Position numbers and translations under genes: made by a program. Source: Marinomonas agarivorans (GTDB lineage: Bacteria; Pseudomonadota; Gammaproteobacteria; Pseudomonadales; Marinomonadaceae). Taken from it: a DNA stretch of 64,000 nucleotides. The DNA lies in NCBI GenBank assembly GCA_002173415.2, contig NHNK02000014.1:1-64000 (forward strand), given 5' to 3'. Below are positions 44,464 to 52,296 of the stretch, in pieces (the first letter of the stretch is position 1; each line of letters begins with the position of its first letter). The notes below the pieces were generated by a model. The model searched no databases, was not told the DNA's origin, and worked only from the letters and a program-made list of their open reading frames with translations.

Positions 44464-46290
44464 ATGTGTGGAATTGTTGGGGCCATCGCGCGCCGTAATG
44501 TATCAAAAATCCTATTAGAAGGTCTGAGTCGCTTGGAATATCGTGGATACGATTCAGCTGGAGTGGCCATCAATAATGATGAAGGGGTTTTCGGTCATCG
44601 AGCCGTTGGGAAAGTTCAAGGCCTGAGAGATAAATTTGATGCCGCACCACTGGATGGCACTGTTGGTATTGCCCATACTCGTTGGGCGACACACGGCAAA
44701 CCAACAGAGTTAAATGCGCATCCACACTTCTCTGGTAATGACCTTGCTCTGGTTCATAATGGCATTATTGAAAATCATGAAGAACTGCGAGCAGGCCTTA
44801 AAAATCAAGGTTATGTATTTCAGTCAGAAACGGATACCGAAGTCATTGTTCACCTTATTCATAGTGCCTTGCAATCGGGATTAGGTTTGCTGCAAGCGGT
44901 GCAAACAAGTTTGAATAAATTGGAAGGGGCGTTTGCTATTGCCGTAACCCAAAAAGATGATAAAGAGCGTTTTATTGCCGCGAGAAAAGGCAGCCCTCTC
45001 GTTGTAGGTGTTGGTATTGAAGAAAACTTTGTTGCCTCTGATCAATTGGCTCTTTTGCATGTAACAGACCAGTTTATTTTTCTCGAAGAGGGCGATGTTG
45101 TTGAGGTAACCCGCGATGCGGTGACTGTGTATGACCTCAACGGACAAGAGCAAGAGCGTCCTGTTAGTGTTTTTAATCACCATGTTGATGCAACAGATAA
45201 AGGTGAGTTTCGTCATTACATGATGAAGGAAATCTATGAGCAACCTTCAGTGATTAGCGCCTGTCTTGAAGGACGTATTAGTGATAAAAAAGTACTTACC
45301 AGTTGCTTTGGTGCCGATTCTGCCTTTTTAAAGGATGTGGAAAATGTGCACATTATTGCCTGCGGCACCAGTTATCATGCTGGGCTAGTGGCTAAATACT
45401 GGATTGAAGATCTCGCGGGAATTCCATGCCTTGTTGAAGTGGCGAGTGAGTATCGTTATCGAAAAGTTGCTGTGCCAAAAAATACGCTATTCTTAACCCT
45501 ATCTCAATCAGGAGAAACCGCAGATACGCTGGCCGCTTTGCGGATGGCAAAAGAGCTGAATTACTTAACCACGTTGGCAATTTGTAATGTGCCTTCCAGC
45601 ACGTTGGTTCGAGAATCTGATCTCACTTTGTTAACGAATGCAGGCGCAGAAATTGGCGTGGCTTCGACAAAAGCCTTTACCACTCAGCTAACAGCATTGC
45701 TCATTACGAGTATCGCAATTGCCGTTGAAAATGGCCTGCCTGCAGATAAAGAAGAAGCACTCGTTCAGGCAATGAAAGAACTCCCTGCTCATGTTTATGC
45801 AGCGCTTAAACAAGATGCTCATATCAAAGAAGTGTCAGACAAATTCGCCAATAAACATCATTCACTATTCTTAGGGCGAGGCGTTATGTTCCCTATTGCG
45901 CTTGAAGGCGCCTTAAAGCTGAAAGAGATCTCCTATATTCATGCAGAAGCCTACCCAGCAGGAGAACTAAAACATGGGCCTTTGGCGCTTGTTGATGAGC
46001 ATATGCCTATCATCACCCTCGTTCCTCATAATGACTTATTGGATAAGCTAAAATCGAACATTCAAGAAGTCAGTGCCAGAGGCGGAGAGCTATTCGTCTT
46101 TGCTGATAGAGATACAAACCTAGATAACGAAGAAGGCATCACCTTTACTGAAGTGCCAAAAGTGCCGCAAATATTAGAGCCGATTGTGCATACTATTCCT
46201 CTTCAGTTGTTGTCGTACCATGTTGCTGTAGTTAAAGGAACAGATGTGGACCAGCCTAGGAATCTAGCCAAATCGGTTACGGTGGAGTAG
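44464..46290 (+). CDS. glmS: Glutamine-fructose-6-phosphate aminotransferase (isomerizing)
   Basis: The 608-residue enzyme makes glucosamine-6-phosphate. After Met removal, C2 of MCGIVGAIARR is the glutaminase nucleophile. GIAHTRWATHGKPTELNAHPH and LALVHNGIIENHEEL belong to the Ntn glutaminase domain (1-240). Two SIS domains (about 285-600) carry CGTSYHAGLVAKYW and LSQSGETADTLAALR. It ends with the conserved NLAKSVTVE. It pairs with glmU to supply UDP-GlcNAc. Confidence 0.98.
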   Translation: MCGIVGAIARRNVSKILLEGLSRLEYRGYDSAGVAINNDEGVFGHRAVGKVQGLRDKFDAAPLDGTVGIAHTRWATHGKPTELNAHPHFSGNDLALVHNGIIENHEELRAGLKNQGYVFQSETDTEVIVHLIHSALQSGLGLLQAVQTSLNKLEGAFAIAVTQKDDKERFIAARKGSPLVVGVGIEENFVASDQLALLHVTDQFIFLEEGDVVEVTRDAVTVYDLNGQEQERPVSVFNHHVDATDKGEFRHYMMKEIYEQPSVISACLEGRISDKKVLTSCFGADSAFLKDVENVHIIACGTSYHAGLVAKYWIEDLAGIPCLVEVASEYRYRKVAVPKNTLFLTLSQSGETADTLAALRMAKELNYLTTLAICNVPSSTLVRESDLTLLTNAGAEIGVASTKAFTTQLTALLITSIAIAVENGLPADKEEALVQAMKELPAHVYAALKQDAHIKEVSDKFANKHHSLFLGRGVMFPIALEGALKLKEISYIHAEAYPAGELKHGPLALVDEHMPIITLVPHNDLLDKLKSNIQEVSARGGELFVFADRDTNLDNEEGITFTEVPKVPQILEPIVHTIPLQLLSYHVAVVKGTDVDQPRNLAKSVTVE

Positions 46291-46625
46291 GTGGATTCGT
46301 CAATGATTCACTTTATTTAAGATAACAAAATAGCATACTAAAACTGCTTTATATAAGAGGCTGTCTCAGAAGTTAGGGGGGGGGAAAATGGCTCAGGAAG
46401 TAAAAAAGTAAGATGTTTAGACTACGCTCCCGCTAAAACTAAGATAGTGGTGAGATGTTTACCTTCAGATTACTGAGCATGTCATATATTTGAGCATAAA
46501 GCGAAATGTGTTCTTTTTCGCTCATTTATTGATTAATAAGTTTTACAATTACTAGAAGTTTAGAATAGAATTGTAGAGGAAGATTTTTCTTCTATATTAA
46601 TAATATTAGCGCTAAGGAAAATATT
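46291..46625. other. Intergenic region between glmS and gfcA, with possible IS scar
   Basis: These 335 bases contain no supported gene. The segment GAGGCTGTCTCAGAAGTTAG (from about 46358) resembles the ends of several insertion sequences that begin GAGGCTGTCTC. A run of nine G follows at 46376-46384. No matching second end was found. The last 100 bases are A+T-rich and should hold the gfcA promoter. A TAAGGAAAATATT sequence precedes the ATG. Confidence 0.4.
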
Positions 46626-46901
46626 ATGAAAACTTCAATTGCAGCAACTTTAGTTGCTTTTTTGTTAGGTCTATCAGGGCCGCTTTTTGCTGAAACAACA
46701 GGTGCAGCAGGTAGCGCAGCTGGTAGTGCAGGTGCAGCGGGTTCAGCTGCTGGTATTGGTGGTGTAGGTGTTGCTACAGCAGCAGCAGCAGCAGCAGCAG
46801 CAGCCGTCGCTATCGCTGTAGTAGCAAGTGATGATGATGAAGACTCTAGTTCATCATCTACATCTACTAGTACATCTACTAGTACTACTACTGGTACCTA
46901 A
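46626..46901 (+). CDS. GfcA/YjbE-like secreted low-complexity protein
   Basis: The 91-residue protein has a signal peptide ending LFA. A Gly/Ala/Ser stretch (GAAGSAAGSAGAAGSAAG) follows, then a run of about 10 Ala in a hydrophobic segment, then DDDED and a Ser/Thr tail. This composition and its place before GfcB, GfcC and GfcD homologues identify the YjbE/GfcA type, a small exported protein of exopolysaccharide loci whose job is not known. A terminator-like hairpin separates it from the next gene, so it may be made in excess of the others. Confidence 0.75.
   Translation: MKTSIAATLVAFLLGLSGPLFAETTGAAGSAAGSAGAAGSAAGIGGVGVATAAAAAAAAAVAIAVVASDDDEDSSSSSTSTSTSTSTTTGT
46776..46804. repeat. CAG/GCA trinucleotide tract in the gfcA-like gene
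   Basis: About nine tandem CAG units encode the poly-Ala run. The downstream Ser/Thr tail is encoded by degenerate repeats of ACATCTACTAGT type. Both tracts could change length in frame by slippage. Confidence 0.85.
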
Positions 46902-46935
46902 TTCTAAATAATAACTTTGTTATGATTTAGAAAAG

Positions 46936-46969
46936 AAAAATCGCTCAGATTAGTCTGGGCGATTTTATT
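46936..46969 (+). terminator. Hairpin between the gfcA-like and gfcB-like genes
   Basis: AAAATCGCTCAGA and TCTGGGCGATTTT form a stem (one G-T pair) with a 4-base loop, followed by ATTTTAG. It is a Rho-independent terminator that could act as partial attenuation before the next genes. Confidence 0.8.
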
Positions 46970-47001
46970 TTAGCTCTACAATAAATGTCATAGTAGTTCG
47001 T

Positions 47002-47712
47002 ATGCGTTATACCTCATTGTTTAAAATTACCTTTTTTCCTATTTTGTATTTGTTTTCTGTTTTGTTGCTTAGTGCTTGTAGCAATAATGTGCGTAGTTCA
47101 TTAGGTTCTCTCAAGGAGGTAATAACTCCGAGAGTTACTCCAGACATACCAGAAGACTATATCCAGAGCCTTCCTTATTCAGCTAGTTTGGTGACCGTAA
47201 ATGATAGAAAGCCAATATTGATGGTGTTGGCGTATGTCGATGAAATCACGCAAGGGCATCAGGTAGTGAAAAGACTTACTTGGGTGGCCAATGATGGCGG
47301 TAGTATTACTACAGAAAGTGGACGAATTATTCAGACGGCAGGTTTTAATAGCAACAACCTTGCAGGGGTTTCAAGTGCTGAATATTTGAATTCACCGCGA
47401 CCTGGTAAACTACAGGAATGGGATGCAATTTACGACTGGGATGAAGGCTATCGGTATAATTTTTTAGCCAAAGTAACCGCTTTACCAATTTTGGATGAGA
47501 AAGTAACAACTTTCCTTTGGCAGCAGGATACCCAAAAAATTACCGAAAAAGTTTATTTCCCAAAGTCAGGTTACTCTTTCGATAACCAATTCTGGGTGTC
47601 ACCAGAATCAAACAAGACAGAAGCTTTTACTGTAAAGTCTATACAAAAGCTTGGTCCTCATATGGATACCATTCAAATGGTTATGATACGTCCTTATGTT
47701 GAATTCAAGTAA
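47002..47712 (+). CDS. GfcB/YjbF-like outer-membrane lipoprotein
   Basis: The 236-residue lipoprotein has a signal peptide and lipobox LLLSACSNN. The YjbF/GfcB domain follows, with LPYSASLVTVNDRKPILMVL, an LTWVANDGGSITTESGRIIQ strand pair and TAGFNSNNLAGV. The family belongs to group 4 capsule and Yjb exopolysaccharide export systems, acting at the outer membrane. It is followed 42 bases later by the GfcC-like gene. The Shine-Dalgarno sequence is weak, which together with the preceding hairpin suggests lower expression than gfcA. Confidence 0.85.
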   Translation: MRYTSLFKITFFPILYLFSVLLLSACSNNVRSSLGSLKEVITPRVTPDIPEDYIQSLPYSASLVTVNDRKPILMVLAYVDEITQGHQVVKRLTWVANDGGSITTESGRIIQTAGFNSNNLAGVSSAEYLNSPRPGKLQEWDAIYDWDEGYRYNFLAKVTALPILDEKVTTFLWQQDTQKITEKVYFPKSGYSFDNQFWVSPESNKTEAFTVKSIQKLGPHMDTIQMVMIRPYVEFK

Positions 47713-47754
47713 TAGATAAAATAATAGCTTAATAAGCTTCAGGAAAAAGCGTCT

Positions 47755-48489
47755 ATGAAAAAAATTATACCTGCCTGTTTAGCTGTTTTTTTTGCTTTGA
47801 GGGTAGATTCAATATTTGCGCAGTCAGAGTCTGCACAGCCAATAAAAATTCATTTATTGCAGGCAGGATTAACGCTAGAATATACAAGCGCACCTAGGTT
47901 ATCCCAAAGCATTAGTGATGCTGAAAAACAAGTAAACTATGCTGTTTATCCATTAGGCATTACGCTAATATCTCCCGAAAAACAGCCTTTAATCGAGCAG
48001 AAAAAACGCGCTATCTTTTCTAAGCTTAAAACTATTGATACTCCAGAGTCTTTGCAAATCCTAAAGCATTTAAAGAAGCTAAATTTTGTTTATAAGCAAC
48101 CTACTGATAATCTGTTAAAGCGGATTCGTTTAAATAAAAAGCACGATCCTCTATTATTAAAAGATTATACGTTGTCGATTTCTATCCGGCCTAACCACAT
48201 ACGAGTAATTACACCACGGAGAAAATCAACCTCTTTAGTTAAGCTGTTACCGAATGCAAGCTTAAAAGACTATTTAACCAAGAAAATTGCTGGCGATAGT
48301 TATGACTCTGCATGGGTTGTTCAAGTAGATCAACATATTAGTCAAGCATCTAACATCCAATGGGAAAACAAAAAGCACTATTTAGCTCCTGGAGCTATTG
48401 TTTATGTGGGCTTATCAGGTCTTTTTAGTGAATACCAAGCCCTAAATCAAGATATTGTTGAATTGCTTAGTCAGCATTTGGAGTTGTAA
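47755..48489 (+). CDS. GfcC/YjbG-like periplasmic capsule protein
   Basis: The 244-residue protein has a signal peptide ending IFA. A GfcC-type domain follows, with beta-grasp elements (YTLSISIRPNHIRVITPRRK) and a central helical hairpin. The end LAPGAIVYVGLSGLFSEYQA resembles the C-terminal strand of the family, which is related to the D2/D3 parts of Wza. Its stop codon overlaps the start of the next gene by one base (TAATG), so the two are translationally coupled. Confidence 0.82.
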   Translation: MKKIIPACLAVFFALRVDSIFAQSESAQPIKIHLLQAGLTLEYTSAPRLSQSISDAEKQVNYAVYPLGITLISPEKQPLIEQKKRAIFSKLKTIDTPESLQILKHLKKLNFVYKQPTDNLLKRIRLNKKHDPLLLKDYTLSISIRPNHIRVITPRRKSTSLVKLLPNASLKDYLTKKIAGDSYDSAWVVQVDQHISQASNIQWENKKHYLAPGAIVYVGLSGLFSEYQALNQDIVELLSQHLEL

Positions 48490-50699
48490 TGCGTATCAGC
48501 TTTCGTCACCTTCTGATGTCTATCCTTGTTAGTTTAATTATTGGTCCAGCTGGCAATGTGTTAGCAGTTGAAAGCGCGTCTGACTTTTTTAATCCTCTTT
48601 CTTTTGATGTTTCACAAATGAATTTGGGGGGTGTTGGTCTAATACAAGTGCCATCGGGAAGAGTGGCACCAGAGGGTGATTTTACCCTCGGCTTTTCTCA
48701 AAACAGTGAGTATGATTTTTACACGGCTTCATTACAGCTACTGCCTTGGCTAGAAACCACTTTACGTTATACACAAGTTGAAGATGTGCTATATAGTAGC
48801 TCAGAAGCATTTAGCGGAGACACTCGCTACACCGACAAGGGGATTGACGTAAAAGCTAGATTGTGGTCTGAAAGTCGTTACTTTCCCGAAGTGTCTATTG
48901 GTTTAAAAGATATTGGTGGTACAGGTCTGTTCGACGGTGAGTATATTGCAGGCAGTAAGCGCTTTTATACTGACAATGCAGGACACTTTGATATTACACT
49001 CGGCTTAGGTTGGGGATACTTTGGTACACGGGGCAATATTAGCAATCCATTATGTTCGGATACAGGTCGTTTTTGTAATCGTATATCAAGCTATTCAGTC
49101 AACGGTGGTATGATCGACTATGACAGATGGTTTACTGGGAGCACATCCTTATTTGGTGGTATAGAATATCAAACGCTTTACCAACCACTGAGCTTGAAGT
49201 TGGAATATGAGGGTAATGACTACAGTCAAGACTTTCCTGCTGTACGTGCTAACGTGGATATGACTCCCAAAACACCTTGGAATTTTGGTGCGGTGTACTC
49301 CATAAGCGATAGTTTTGATATGAGGCTGAGTTATGAGCGAGGTACTACTCTGACTGTTGGATTTGGTTTAAATACCAACTTTGACACCATAAAAACACCT
49401 TGGTTGGATCACCCTATTCCTAAGCCTGATGCGCATCGCCCTTCTACACTGGATAAAGTGAATTGGCAAGAGCTAGATAATGAGCTTAGAAGGGTGGCAG
49501 GTTATAGTGCGTCAAAAGTTTATATTGACGGTGACACTGCTAAATTTAAGGCTAGACAACGAAAATATCGTGACAGAGATATTGCGTTAGAAAAAGCTGC
49601 TGCAATTCTTCACAATAAGCTTCCAGATAGTATTCGTCATTATCAAATACATGAAGGCGTCAAAAATATGCCAATGAGAGATACTAATATTTCAGTGGAG
49701 AAATACAAAGAGTTTGCAGACGTTACTTACATCAACCCTCACATTCAAGATGCAGTAACTGATCTTAAAGCAAGAGCGCCTTCAGGGGCTGCTATTTATG
49801 ATAATACAATCCCTTATAGTTTCGGCTTTAAACCCCACCTTAATCAATCATTTGGGGGCCCTGAAAGTTTCTACCTTTATAGCCTTAGTTTGAATGGGGC
49901 GGCATCTTATTGGTTCAATGATGACATCGAGTTTTCAGCTGGAGTATCGGTCAATCTTCATGATAATTACGATAAAATTCGCTTCAATGTTCTCCAAGAT
50001 GGCACCTCAAATTATCGAGTTCGTACTCTAGTTCGTGCTTATGTACGTGACAATGATGTTCTGCTAAGTAACTTACAGTTAACTTGGTATCAAAAATATG
50101 GTCAGAATTTTTATCAACAAGTATATGGTGGTTATTTAGAAACCATGTTCGCAGGTATTGGAACTGAAGTTTTATATCGTCGCCCTAATTCAAATTGGGC
50201 TATTGGTGTCGACCATAATGTTATATCACAGCGTGATCCGAATTCAGTCTTTGATGTCTTCGAAAATGATAATGCCTACAGCAGCTCTGATAAAGTTCTT
50301 TCTCAAGGAACTACAGGGCATCTTTCACTTTACTACATGCCCAAATGGACACTTTTAGAAGATACCCTTTTGCGTGTTGATATGGGGAAGTTTTTAGCTG
50401 GCGACATCGGTGCAAGGTTTGATTTCTCTAGGCAATATAAAAGCGGTGTGATTGTTGGGGCTTATGCAAGTAAGACTAATTTGTCAGCTGAAGAGTTTGG
50501 TGAAGGCAGCTTTACAAAGGGGTTCTACCTATCAATACCGTTCGATACCTTATCCTATAAACCTACTGTAAGTCGTGCTGGGTTACATTGGCAGCCTCTT
50601 ACTCGTGATGGTGGGCAAATGCTTGGTAAACGTAACGGTTTGTTTAGTAATACAGATCTTGTATCACCTTGGTATCAAAGACCTAATCAAAACAAATGA
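48489..50699 (+). CDS. GfcD/YjbH-like outer-membrane beta-barrel protein
   Basis: The 736-residue protein has a signal peptide ending VLA and the typical opening NLGGVGLIQVPSGRVAPEGD. A long series of amphipathic beta strands rich in aromatic residues follows. A central helical segment (about 315-390) precedes the second barrel half. YjbH/GfcD proteins are predicted large outer-membrane barrels required for capsule or exopolysaccharide export. The start overlaps the gfcC-like stop by one base. The end lies 167 bases before the Wzi-like gene. Confidence 0.86.
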   Translation: MRISFRHLLMSILVSLIIGPAGNVLAVESASDFFNPLSFDVSQMNLGGVGLIQVPSGRVAPEGDFTLGFSQNSEYDFYTASLQLLPWLETTLRYTQVEDVLYSSSEAFSGDTRYTDKGIDVKARLWSESRYFPEVSIGLKDIGGTGLFDGEYIAGSKRFYTDNAGHFDITLGLGWGYFGTRGNISNPLCSDTGRFCNRISSYSVNGGMIDYDRWFTGSTSLFGGIEYQTLYQPLSLKLEYEGNDYSQDFPAVRANVDMTPKTPWNFGAVYSISDSFDMRLSYERGTTLTVGFGLNTNFDTIKTPWLDHPIPKPDAHRPSTLDKVNWQELDNELRRVAGYSASKVYIDGDTAKFKARQRKYRDRDIALEKAAAILHNKLPDSIRHYQIHEGVKNMPMRDTNISVEKYKEFADVTYINPHIQDAVTDLKARAPSGAAIYDNTIPYSFGFKPHLNQSFGGPESFYLYSLSLNGAASYWFNDDIEFSAGVSVNLHDNYDKIRFNVLQDGTSNYRVRTLVRAYVRDNDVLLSNLQLTWYQKYGQNFYQQVYGGYLETMFAGIGTEVLYRRPNSNWAIGVDHNVISQRDPNSVFDVFENDNAYSSSDKVLSQGTTGHLSLYYMPKWTLLEDTLLRVDMGKFLAGDIGARFDFSRQYKSGVIVGAYASKTNLSAEEFGEGSFTKGFYLSIPFDTLSYKPTVSRAGLHWQPLTRDGGQMLGKRNGLFSNTDLVSPWYQRPNQNK

Positions 50700-50866
50700 A
50701 AAGCGTTATGAGGCCTTGCTGAACAAATGTCTTGCTGAGTTGTTTGGACTCAAGTGTGTGGTAGACTTTATTGTTTAGTATATGATGTTTTCGTATGTGT
50801 AGTGGTTCTTCCACAATAAGGGAAGGCGAAAAGTAATATCTAAGTTAGTTATAACAGAGAAAAATA

Positions 50867-52210
50867 ATGTTTTTATTTGATTGTGAGTGCCAAAAAGTAT
50901 TAACCAAGTCTTTGTTTTGTTCTTTTGTTTTCTTGTGTATGTCAAGTGGTCAAGTGAATTCGTCTCCTTGGTTGGAGTCATCAGACCCATTTTTACGATC
51001 TTCCCTCGTCTTACTTTCCGATACTCAGCAAATTAGTTCTCCTGTTGGTACCTACCCAATGCGTTGGGCCTTGTTTGGTGATGATTTGTCAAACTTAGGC
51101 GCAAAAAACAACTTAACAGATTACCCAGATTTGCCTAGTTTTGTTGTGTTAGCTAAAAATGAACTGAGCTATTCACTAAATACGGCAAAATTAAATAGAG
51201 GGAATAAATACTTTGGAGTGCAGGCATTTTCAGCTAATTTATCTAAAAAGCATGCATTATTGTTAAACTACGGTCAGTTTGACGATAGTGAATGGCAAGT
51301 TTATACGGGTGTTGACTATCTTAGTAATTCGTTTGCTTATCGAATGAAACTCTCTTATCGAGACGATGGCAGTCGTGAAGAGGTTGATTGGCAAGACAGT
51401 TATTTATCGTTGAACGCTGGTAAATGGCTTTTTACTGTCGGTCAATTAGAGTATTGGTGGGGGCAAGGCTGGTTACATAATCTAATACTAGCAAATTATG
51501 CCGATCCCACGCTTAGTTTGCAGGCCAGTTATATTAATCAGAACGACATCTTAGGTGTATGGAGTTTTCAGACTCTAGTGTTGGCTCCAGAAAGCAGTTT
51601 TTATGATCGCCATGCAGCAGCTCGTCTCTCAATTAAACCTTGGCATAGTGCTGAGCTAGCCACTACTTATCAATCTTGGTTTTCGGGTTTAGATGAAAGT
51701 TCCGATGAGCAGATTGCGTTAGATGCAAAATTGACACTGCCTTCTCTGATTGGTATTTACCATAGTGTGTATAGTGAATTAGCTTCCGCGGCTAATGTAT
51801 CGAGTATTGGTGCTTGGATGACGGGGTGGACTGGGAGTTTCGCACTGGATCAAAATACTTTGCGTATTGTTGTCGAAACGCAGCGCCAGAGCAGCGAATA
51901 TCAGGAATCTGATTGGCATGCTGGATCTTATCCATCTTTATCAAACAGTATTGCTAATACCAGCTATCAATTAGATCGTAGTCACGCAGTTGCTCTGTAT
52001 ATTCAGCGTACTAATGATCACAATATCGGTATAAGTTATCAGTTGGCCGATGATGAAGGCGATTCCATTCAGGCAGCAATGTTTACCTATCGTATGCCAG
52101 CTTTATCGGGTTTGGTAAATTTTTCAGTGTCCTCAATCAAGGATAGTTCAGTAGGGAGGGAGCGAAATCATAATAACCAGTGGGGTGTAGATTATGAGCT
52201 TCGCTTTTAA
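50867..52210 (+). CDS. Wzi-like capsule assembly outer-membrane protein
   Basis: The 447-residue protein has an N-terminal signal-like segment (about 12-30). A barrel of alternating aromatic strands follows, with NSSPWLESSDPFLRSSLVLL and KWLFTVGQLEYWWGQGWLHN, which recall the Wzi/CapsAssemb family. It ends with an aromatic residue in GVDYELRF, as expected for barrel insertion. Wzi binds capsular polysaccharide at the cell surface. Context between a GfcD-like gene and the export gene supports this role. Confidence 0.8.
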   Translation: MFLFDCECQKVLTKSLFCSFVFLCMSSGQVNSSPWLESSDPFLRSSLVLLSDTQQISSPVGTYPMRWALFGDDLSNLGAKNNLTDYPDLPSFVVLAKNELSYSLNTAKLNRGNKYFGVQAFSANLSKKHALLLNYGQFDDSEWQVYTGVDYLSNSFAYRMKLSYRDDGSREEVDWQDSYLSLNAGKWLFTVGQLEYWWGQGWLHNLILANYADPTLSLQASYINQNDILGVWSFQTLVLAPESSFYDRHAAARLSIKPWHSAELATTYQSWFSGLDESSDEQIALDAKLTLPSLIGIYHSVYSELASAANVSSIGAWMTGWTGSFALDQNTLRIVVETQRQSSEYQESDWHAGSYPSLSNSIANTSYQLDRSHAVALYIQRTNDHNIGISYQLADDEGDSIQAAMFTYRMPALSGLVNFSVSSIKDSSVGRERNHNNQWGVDYELRF

Positions 52211-52296
52211 TTATGGCTTGAAAAGATAATGTAATTCGACTCAGGTTTCTTTTTGAATGAAATTTGTACGGCATTTTTTACAATAAAGACAAGACT

